The notes under the pieces are model-generated. The model was not told where the DNA came from, did no database searches, and worked only from the letters and a program-made list of their open reading frames with translations. The translations under genes and the position numbers were made by a program. This document shows, piece by piece, positions 1 through 7,340 of a stretch of 13,179 bases of DNA (its first letter is position 1; each line of letters begins with the position of its first letter). Source of the DNA: Pleurotus ostreatus/Saccharomyces cerevisiae fusant. Taxonomy: Eukaryota > Opisthokonta. The DNA is taken from assembly GCA_024196135.1 (NCBI GenBank), contig JAMQCK010000998.1:1-13179 (forward strand), written 5' to 3'.

Positions 1-537
1 CACTCCTTGACTCATAAGACCAAGGGCTAGGCAGTGGATCTGAGTGGCAATGCCGGTGTGACGCGAACATCAACAATGTCACAGGCAAGGTCTTTTGTCC
101 GCAACCATGATGAGCAGTGCCACAATATGCTGTACATCCTGCTGTCTTGGCGCTCCAATTCACGCAATCATTGAGAGGGTTCGTGTGGCCAACTCATCAA
201 CGGCCCCCGAGGTGCTATGTCCATGGGACATGTTCGAGAATGGATGATGTTGATGCAGATGGTCTGCTTGATATAAGATCTATTGAGCCCCTCTGCTCTG
301 TCTCCACCACTACCGTCTACCTCGTCTCCCCAGTGCTCGTTGTGCTCTTTGTTCTTGAAGTTGGTATGTCTTTTGGACGGGACATCCATCGCTCATGAGT
401 CTAACACATCCAAGTCCAGGAGAGGCTACTTGTCAGTCGCCGACCCGACGTCGCGCTTCACACGGCTCACTCCCCTTTTCAGGTCCCTTAATCAGGCTTG
501 TATACCCAAATTTTTGCGCTCTTAGCTATATCCAACC
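1..537. other. 5' flanking region without recognisable gene
   Basis: I see no convincing coding region here. The open frames are short, mutually overlapping and carry no family motif. The stretch just before position 538 probably holds the promoter and 5' UTR of the downstream membrane protein. An AT-rich TATAAG-like string lies near 273, about 265 nt before that start codon, which is rather far for a core promoter. The end of an upstream gene outside the window cannot be excluded. Confidence 0.5.
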
Positions 538-1152
538 ATGCGCAACATCTTCACGACCTTCACGCCCACCCTCCGCAACCTCATCATCGCCGCCCTCCTC
601 TTCAACCTCGCCGCCTTCATCGTCTCCCTCGTCGCCATCGGCAACCGCACCTCCATCGGCGGGCCCTTCCCAACCGTGATCAACTTCATCTTCCATGCCG
701 TCATGTTCGTCTGGCAGTACCGGTTCACCCGCCTCCCTACTACCTCGCCCACCGCCCCCAGCTCCACCCGCGCGCAGGACCCCAGCGCGTCCTCCACGGA
801 CCTCGCGCCTTCCGCTCCTGGCGCCCCCGCGCGCCCTGCACACCTAGCACCGCTCTCCGCGTATTCTGCCATTCCGGCGGTCGTCGTCTCGTTCGTTATC
901 GCTCTGTGGTTCACGTTCGATTTCTCTATCGGCGTGTTCCTCTGCATCCGCGACTGGTTCGTGTGGGATCGGAAGGAAGGGGCTGCGCCTCAGCGGGTCG
1001 AGGCCATTCTGTACACGGCCTTCTCGATGGGCATTGCGGGCTCGATGTGGGGTGTGGGAGGCCGCGGGGTGCACGAGAAGCGCATGCGGGCGAAGGAGAT
1101 GCGCGCGCAATACGCTCTGTATCAGGTAGAGAGGCAGCGCGCTATGGCCTGA
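538..1152 (+). CDS. Four-helix membrane protein of unknown function
   Basis: Single-exon gene, 204 residues, starting at an ATG in a CAACCATG context and ending in TGA. I do not recognise the family. Four hydrophobic segments are visible at about residues 15-35, 45-62, 109-137 and 153-174, so it should be an integral membrane protein with both ends on the same side. Between helices 2 and 3 is a 40-residue loop (about 66-106) rich in Pro, Ala, Ser and Thr. The C-terminal 27 residues are strongly charged (Arg, Lys, Glu) and probably form an amphipathic cytoplasmic helix. I tested whether the loop could be an unspliced intron: the only plausible pair (GT at 717, CTAG ending at 847) is 131 nt and would break the frame, so the single-exon model stands. 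The four-helix layout is reminiscent of fungal MARVEL-type membrane proteins, but I see no diagnostic motif. Confidence 0.75.
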   Translation: MRNIFTTFTPTLRNLIIAALLFNLAAFIVSLVAIGNRTSIGGPFPTVINFIFHAVMFVWQYRFTRLPTTSPTAPSSTRAQDPSASSTDLAPSAPGAPARPAHLAPLSAYSAIPAVVVSFVIALWFTFDFSIGVFLCIRDWFVWDRKEGAAPQRVEAILYTAFSMGIAGSMWGVGGRGVHEKRMRAKEMRAQYALYQVERQRAMA

Positions 1153-2901
1153 GCGATCTTTGATACGATGTGAGTAGTCACGCTTCGTGCTCATCCTCCT
1201 GCTGACTTGGACGACAATTCACAGACGGTACTTCACGATCATGATAGACACCTGAGCTCGTTGAGCTTTCCTTGAACGATCTATTCTATTCCCCACTTGT
1301 AGTTCCCGCTGGATGCGACACTGATGTTCTAAGAGACCGTCATGTCCATAACCAGCACTTAGGATCGCATGGTGCGCCGCAAATGCGCGCGCCAACTCAG
1401 GTCATCAGTCCTCTGCTCATGGCTCGAAGGCCTGACTCGAGAATCAAGCTAGAGGATGGCCGACCGCATGCGACGCCATTGGAGCCGCCTAATAGCGAGG
1501 TGGTTATAAGGGTGGACAAGAGGTTAGTCTCCAGCTCTCTGAGATGACCGTCAAGAGCACCAAATTGGATCTTATACAGTCGATCCTTAGCATGAAGTAC
1601 CTCTCTCCGCTGACCCACTACTGAAAGAGCACATCGAGCATGCAAGTGATGTGCCACAAATTGGTACGTCGCGCTGACATTGACGTGCTGCTCTTCGTCG
1701 GAGCTTGGGAATTCGTCCCAAGGTACAATCCTCTGCACCACAATCAATGTCAAACATTCTTGCACATAGCGAATCCTCGGTAACCGCTCTCGGGCCCGCG
1801 GTCTTTCGGAGCCGTCACTAGGGCCTCCGGACCGCAAACATGAACATAGCGCACGTGAAGGCGCCCTGCATCCGCCCAGGACTTGATTGCAGCAGAATCT
1901 CGGTCTTGTGGTGCCCCCTGGGCGACTTTCTCATACTAAAACCCAATCATGTGTAAGCCCAGGCGGAGTCTAGAGGGATAGATTAACTCACCAAAGCTAT
2001 CTGAAGGGGGCAATATCAGCCCGCGCCAGTCGTCAGGCCACGATCAGACGCTCCGATGATTCTTGTCTCCAACTCAAAGCTCAATAATTACCTGTCAAGT
2101 CATACCTCAGCCCCGATTTAGCTGCGAGCTACGCCTGCTGATCTTCATATTCACTGTAAGGGGCGTTGCGGATATGCGCTGGCGCCTTGGCTCGTCTGAT
2201 GAGTGCAACTGCTGGTACGAGCTAACAGCACAGTCCTCGGAGTTGCAACTGATCCTGAAGACGTAGGTAAATATTCGCGCCGCACACAAAGGACCTTTAC
2301 CGCTCCCGCAACCTCGCCGCGCCTACCAGTCGATGTCTCCGACCCGCAACTCCCGAGATGGCCGACTGCTTGCCAAACTGAAGCTGCATAACGTGTATCA
2401 AGCGCTTGCCAGAAGTCAGAAGGTGCAGCTTACTCGGGCGCCTAGCGCGGAAAGCGGGGAGGTAGGCGACGTCCAGATGACGCGAAGCCCCGCCCATCCG
2501 CGCCTCCCCAGCCGTCCCACGTCGGACGTGCACCCTCGCCTGCGCCCCTAGCTCCCGCGCGCCTCGAAATGGCTGCCTTTCCCGTGCGTATATTAAGGGC
2601 GCTGGCGTGCGCAGCGGGCGACTCGCCTGGATATGCGCGCCACTTATGTACGGCATGCACGCAGAGCCGCGCGATCTTGCCAAGGCGACGCGGGCGTGCC
2701 CCATCGGGCCCTCGCCTGCTGTCCGAAGCGCCTCCCTGCCGAGCGTTACCGCAAGCATAGCTGACATGATCCGAAGGGCGGCACGAGTTACCCTTCAGCT
2801 GGGTTGGAATCTCCTCTCGATGCACGGAGCGGCGCTATTCCTGGCGAAATGGGGCGCCTCATAAAGTCGGTGGTTTCCCATGGCGGAGTAAACACACCCT
2901 C
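1153..2901. other. 1.75 kb gap with no supportable gene
   Basis: This is the largest gene-free stretch in the window. Both strands carry open frames up to about 156 codons. The longest lack an ATG start or are Arg/Ala/Pro-rich readings of a GC-rich patch (about 2440-2760). None shows a domain, a run of family-like residues or a credible splice chain. The 3' end presumably holds the flavoprotein promoter: a CATAAAG string at 2860-2866 lies 36 nt before its ATG and could be a weak TATA element, and another AT-rich string (TATATTAAG) lies near 2590. No terminal inverted repeats, long direct repeats or transposase-like readings were found by eye. Confidence 0.5.
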
Positions 2902-5198
2902 ATGGCTGCGACTATCTTCCTTCCCATCGTCTACGCTGGCCTGGCGGCGCTCCTGTTGTGGCGCGCGCTTTGGCTTGTCGGTAGGTACGTTCGTGACCGT
3001 GCTCTTCGTCGAGAAACCTGTCTGCACGAGTTTGAGGAGTTGGGACTGCCGAGGCGAGGCCGAAAAATACAGGGGACTGCTGTCATATGCGGCGGAAGGT
3101 GCGTGGCGTGCCATCCTACTCGTTCCATGCACAACGGATATTTATGCTTGTCGTCCAGTTACTCCGGCCTTCTCGCAGCGCGGGTCTGCCACGACCACTT
3201 CGAGCGCGTCGTGATCATCGAGCCAGAGGAGTGGCTCAGCAGTGACGAGGGCCGCTTGACGACGGCATGGACGCAGACCAGTCAGCGCAGCCGCATCATG
3301 CAGTATTTTTCCCTGAACGGTGAGCGAACCTCGCGAATTCATGAAATGTCCCCTTGCTCACCTCCGCTCGACAGCCACCCAGGTATCCACCTTCGTGGGT
3401 CTCCAACGACTCTATGACAACTTCGTTGCCGAGAGCAGAGCGTCAGATATCCAGTTCGTCCTTCCTCCATCCGACCCTAGCATTGCACTTCCCTTTATCT
3501 CTCGCTCTTCCCTCCGTCCTCATCGCAGCTCCCTCCTGACCACCTCCACAGCATCGGCCCCGCCATGCTCAAGGCCGACTTCTGGGGAAACGTCATGAAG
3601 CTCAACCCCGACAGCCTCCCCGACAATACGCACGCCTCCCGGCAAGCGCAGGAGACACTCCTCCGCCGCCTCACCCTCGACAAAAAGCGCTTCCCGAATA
3701 TCCAGCACATTGCGGGCCTCGTCGTTGGGGTGCAGCGCCACGCGTATGGTCGCTCGAGCGTGGAAGGCGTAGCGAACGCGCAGAGCGTTTCCGTACGAGT
3801 GGGCAAGGACATCGTGAGCGTGCCGGGGGCGCTGTTCGTAGGTGCGTACCAAGCAAGCTGCAGTGACTGTGTCATGGCTGAAGTATTTCGTTAGATTGCA
3901 CCGGCTCCTCGCACGGCCTGAAGTGGCTTGCGCGAGCGGGCTATGGGCAGGCCCTTCCTCGTCGCACGCTGCCACTCAATGAGCTCACCGTCGCCTACGA
4001 TCCCAAAGCGCGCTTCAGCGCCTTGACATTCCCATTATCGGCCGCTCTACGCGCTCGACTCGATGCCTTCCTTCCGCCGCGAACGTCGGCGACTATTTAC
4101 GCCTGTTTAGCGAATTCGGACAAGCAGAATACGAGCGTGTACGCCGTCGAGCGGGATGGCGGGATGGGTGAGTCCATCGTCGAGTTTGCGAGAGTTTTAT
4201 CACCTTACCGAATTGAACATCGTATAGTGATGCTCTGCGCGGGCGCATGGGGTGACATCGAGTTGCCCACGACGCTCGACGAGTTTATCGCGTTCACGAA
4301 GAGCCGGTGGATGGAACGGCCGTACCCGGCCTTCTTCCTCCGACTACTCGATGAGCTGAGAGAGGCGGAGGCTGGGATGACCTGCTGCAAATGCAACACT
4401 GGTAAGCATAGTGCTCTTCATTTGATAGGAGCGGTTCGAACAGTAACGCTGTGCGACAGGCCCGCGTTCGTACACGCAGTACCACAAAGCAGGAGACCTT
4501 CCGTCTAATTGGATAGCCATAGGCGACAGCGTGATGACGCTGAATCCAATCTTTGGGTATGTCGGACGCCTACTTCGATGACATTGGTCCTCACCTTCGA
4601 CAGCCAAGGTCTGACAAAAGTCATCGCGGGCGCAGCTTGCCTGGATACCGCCCTCAGAAAGCTGGACAAGAACGTCAGCTTCAACGAAGTAGAAAAGGAG
4701 GTATCCCCACCTACCGCTCTACCCCATGACTTCGCCACCAAATTTCTCGCCGCGCAGGCTACCAAAACTGAGCACATGTGGTAAGTCCCTTCGCACTGCG
4801 AACAAGTGGGTGCGTCCACTCACCATCATACACACAGGAAGAGCACCAAAATAGCCGGTAACTTTGGATAGCGTTGAAAAGATGAGAGGGAGTCGCTGAC
4901 GGCTCCTGCCGGGCAGATTACGGCTTCGAAAACACAACCCCGATAGTGGGAGAGACAAGGTCCATCGGGCGCCTCAGTCGCTGGTATGAGAAGAAGCTGA
5001 AGTATCTGTCGACCGAGGTATGTCTCTGGGATTTACGGGTCGCATTGACGCTCCTAACGCGACCCTCAACTTCAGGACGGCGACGTTGCCATGGCCATTT
5101 TCCGTGTCAGCCAGTCGCTCGCACCGGCGATAGACCTCGTTCACCCATCTATTCTACTCAAGATTTTATGGAGTATGGTCAAGAGTCCAAAGCTGTGA
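2902..5198 (+). CDS. Membrane-anchored FAD-dependent oxidoreductase, group A monooxygenase-like
   Basis: Eleven exons: 2902-3098, 3159-3319, 3375-3453, 3552-3841, 3895-4167, 4228-4401, 4460-4556, 4604-4780, 4838-4857, 4917-5017, 5076-5198; 563 residues. Residues 3-27 are hydrophobic and look like an N-terminal membrane anchor. Splicing of exons 1 and 2 creates the dinucleotide-binding motif GGSYSG (64-69), followed by a strand ending in the ribose-binding Glu87. DCTG at 243-246 is made by joining exons 4 and 5. The second FAD motif is GDS (413-415) followed by NP and GQG (424-426), as in the PHBH-fold (group A) flavoprotein monooxygenases. Exon 9 has only 20 nt. The protein reads as an intact member of a large family of uncharacterised basidiomycete FAD/NAD(P)-binding proteins. 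The substrate is unknown. The donor of intron 3 (GTTCGT at 3454) was chosen because it alone restores frame with the acceptor at 3551. Confidence in the fold is high; exact splice sites of exons 3 and 9 are a little less certain. Confidence 0.87.
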
Positions 5199-5647
5199 AC
5201 TCTTGTCAGCTCGATAACCATAAGGATGATGGTTGCATATCTCACCGTTCCGTCTACGACTGTACCCATACTTCCCTCGTTAATCTTACCATATGCAGGG
5301 CATGTGCGCCACCCTTAATATCATCTCTCTACATATATGCGAACTATTTGCCAAGACGAGATGAGAGCAAGAAGAAAAATATCCCAAGTCGTTCCAGCAT
5401 ATAATTTCCAAAACAGGAACAACAAAGCCTTCTACTTTGGGGATTTTTTTTGTGATGGTCTCCTGATGCTGGGTTTCTGAACCGGTACACTTCAGCAGAA
5501 TCACAAGCATTTTATGGGTATAGTTCATGATCTAGCACTGTATATTACAGAAGGATCCATTGCGTGAAACGATACATACAGATACACAACTTGAGAAAGC
5601 ACAGCAACCAGCCATAGCATAAATAGTCTTGATTATACTTCGTCCAC
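5199..5647. other. Shared 3' intergenic region of convergent genes
   Basis: This 449 bp AT-richer stretch lies between the stop codons of two convergent genes and must hold both 3' UTRs and polyadenylation signals. A run of eight T lies near 5446-5453. I see no coding potential beyond short chance frames, and no canonical AATAAA could be assigned confidently. Overlapping 3' UTRs are possible. Confidence 0.5.
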
Positions 5648-6759
5648 TCACGCAGTGAGCTTCTGTACGACCTTCACCATCTGGTCGATATTGATGAACT
5701 GCACCCAGCTTTCGAGCTCCTGCCGGCTCTCATACCACACGAACTTGGAGTCCGCCATCCCGCGGAAGAACGCGCACACGCACTGGTAGTCCTCTTGCAC
5801 GATCTGCCCGCGGCGCGAGACGCCGAGCTGCGCTTTGAAGATGCGGAACTCCCAACCAGTGAGAGGGTGCCCGTCGCCCGTCGCCTTCTCCTCGGGGATG
5901 TTGAACTCGAGCCGACGATAGTCAAAGCCTACGGGCTGCCCGATCGCCTTGATGTACGCGTCTTTGCAAGAGAGCACGATACACAGGCGGCGGAGCGTCA
6001 CGTCGTCAGCCTGTCCGTGCTTGGTGATGAGGTCGACCTCGAGGGGCGTGAGCTAGAGGCATTTGTCAGTCCAGTGTCGCCTCAAACAGAGACAGGTCCA
6101 CGCACCAAGTGATTCATCGCCTCCACGTACGTCGCCACCGTGATGTTGCGCGGCTCGACGTGGATCTGGCGGATGCCGAGGCCGATGTTGATGACGCGCC
6201 GCTGCTGCCCCTGGGTCATCGCCATGCCGCATATCGAGTTGCAGTACTCGAGATGGTACCCGATCATCGACGTGAGGAACTTTTCCGGGGGCATGTTGTC
6301 CGGCGCCTGCTCGATCCAGTGCTTCCCGTTCGCCGTCTGGTTGTCGCGCCAGCGCGCGCGAGGTATGCGCCGGTGCCGCATCATGAGGAGGGGGAGGAGC
6401 ACGGTCATTATTTGGCCTGCTCGCGGCGGTCAGCAGGGCGGGCGCCTAATGGGCAGAGGGGACGCACGGAAGGTGTCTGGGTTCTCGGGGTCGTTCTTGA
6501 TGCGCTTCACGTGTGGGAGACACTCCTTGACGACTTCGTAGCAGGAGTTGTATTCCTGGCGGACAGTGGAGGTGAGTCAAGCGTCTACTGGAGTTCGTGG
6601 CGCACGCACCTCGAGCGTGTACTCGCGATTCAAAGACATCATCCACACGAGAATCGGGCAGTCTGTGATGATCACATCCGAGGGCCGCCCGTGAGGCCCC
6701 GAGGATTGTGTGGGTGTCGCGCTCGACGGGCGCGAACCGGCGTTACTCGTTGTGCTCAT
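5648..6759 (-). CDS. 4'-phosphopantetheinyl transferase superfamily protein with altered active-site motifs
   Basis: Four exons on the minus strand: 6610-6759, 6468-6555, 6106-6416, 5648-6052; introns of 54, 51 and 53 nt; 317 residues. The C-terminal half matches the PPTase (Sfp/AcpS superfamily) pattern: LTPLE (184-188), a helix with CKDAYIKA (212-219), then GFD (225-227), a following LEF strand and a GWEF strand. This corresponds to the family's W-x-x-KE-x-x-x-K helix and the GLGFD region. Active PPTases transfer the phosphopantetheine arm of CoA to carrier domains of fatty acid, polyketide and peptide synthases and of aminoadipate reductase. Here the usual GVD/GID Asp position reads GLG (158-160), the KE Glu is Asp214, and no FNxSH block is visible around 126-140. 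The first 28 residues are Ser/Pro-rich. The ATG at 6759 was chosen because the frame upstream of it contains no ATG and a TATA box lies about 130 nt away. It could be a diverged active enzyme or a non-catalytic homologue. Confidence 0.75.
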
Positions 6760-6884
6760 GTCGGGTCTTGTGGCGTAAATGAGGATTTTGCGCGACTCGA
6801 GCGGTACGAACGACGCGGGCGACACAAAAGTGGTATGGAGGGAGAAGCCAAGAAGATTCAGGGTATCATCAGACAACAAGAGAG

Positions 6885-6891
6885 CTTTATA
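6885..6891 (-). promoter_or_regulatory. TATA box of the PPTase-like gene
   Basis: The minus strand reads TATAAAG here, about 126-132 nt before the chosen ATG at 6759. Initiation some 30 nt downstream would give a 5' UTR of about 95-100 nt. This supports the ATG at 6759 over any start further upstream. Confidence 0.5.
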
Positions 6892-7147
6892 TGTTGTTGG
6901 CCATTGTGATCGCGAAAAGGAAGCAGGTCAACGCACGCCTGGTTCTGAATGATAGGCTTTGTAAGCGGCGAGTCGGCAAGAGACGGGCCACGTGGAATAT
7001 CTACCCTGCACTGTAACTGCCAATGATGAATCTAAAGTTCAGAAGGAGTCAGGGAGTCGGCAAGAAGGTGAGTGATGTAGATGGGAATTATAGAATTGCT
7101 ACTGCAAGTCCCAAAACTCATGAATTCCGGGGCAATCCTTGGGAATC

Positions 7148-7159
7148 CTGGAATTCCAG
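7148..7159. repeat. Perfect 12-bp palindrome CTGGAATTCCAG
   Basis: The 12 bases equal their own reverse complement. A second GAATTCC lies about 30 nt to the left (near 7122), and GGAATCC sits directly before the palindrome. It is in the 3' flank of the permease. It may be a dimeric protein-binding site or chance. Confidence 0.3.
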
Positions 7160-7340
7160 CGTCCGATCACTTTTGCGGAGTCAATTGGCCCTCACAGCCA
7201 CCGGAGGCAAACACAATTGCCCGCCGGCTTCATTGTTCGTTGAATGTTCTGTTTCCGACGCCAATATGGACGTCCAATGGGGAGCACAATCCTCTTACCC
7301 GTTCTGGAGAATATAGCCTGAGCTGTGACATGCACCAGGT

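Larger units (their letters stand above)
6760..7340. other. Intergenic region: PPTase-like promoter and permease 3' flank
   Basis: These 581 bp lie between the start of the PPTase-like gene and the stop of the permease, both transcribed leftward. The left part carries the TATA element at 6885-6891. The right part must hold the permease 3' UTR and contains a 12-bp palindrome at 7148-7159. The forward open frames at about 7023-7347 show no recognisable protein. Confidence 0.5.

Noticed and set aside
717..847. Possible intron in the four-helix protein (GTACCG...CTAG)
   Set aside because: Removing these 131 nt shifts the frame and destroys helices 3 and 4, while the uninterrupted frame is clean.
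1397..1837. 146-codon open frame on the minus strand
   Set aside because: It begins with TTG. The only ATG codons are near its end, it shows no family motif, and no splice chain extends it convincingly.
2297..2825. Overlapping 127- and 156-codon minus-strand frames in the GC-rich patch
   Set aside because: They overlap in different frames, are Arg/Ala/Gly-rich as expected from GC-rich noncoding DNA, and one starts with GTG. No recognisable domain.
4428..4445. GGTTCGAAC string resembling a tRNA T-loop / B box
   Set aside because: It lies in intron 6 and the adjacent sequence of the flavoprotein gene. No acceptor stem, anticodon arm or A box can be built around it.
6760..6879. N-terminal extension of the PPTase-like protein
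   Set aside because: The frame is open to 6879 but begins with TTG and has no ATG before 6759. The TATA box at 6885-6891 also places this stretch around the transcription start and 5' UTR.
6109..6909. 266-codon plus-strand frame
   Set aside because: It is antisense to the PPTase-like exons, its composition (Arg, His, Val, Asp) is typical of a shadow frame, and it crosses that gene's introns and TATA box.
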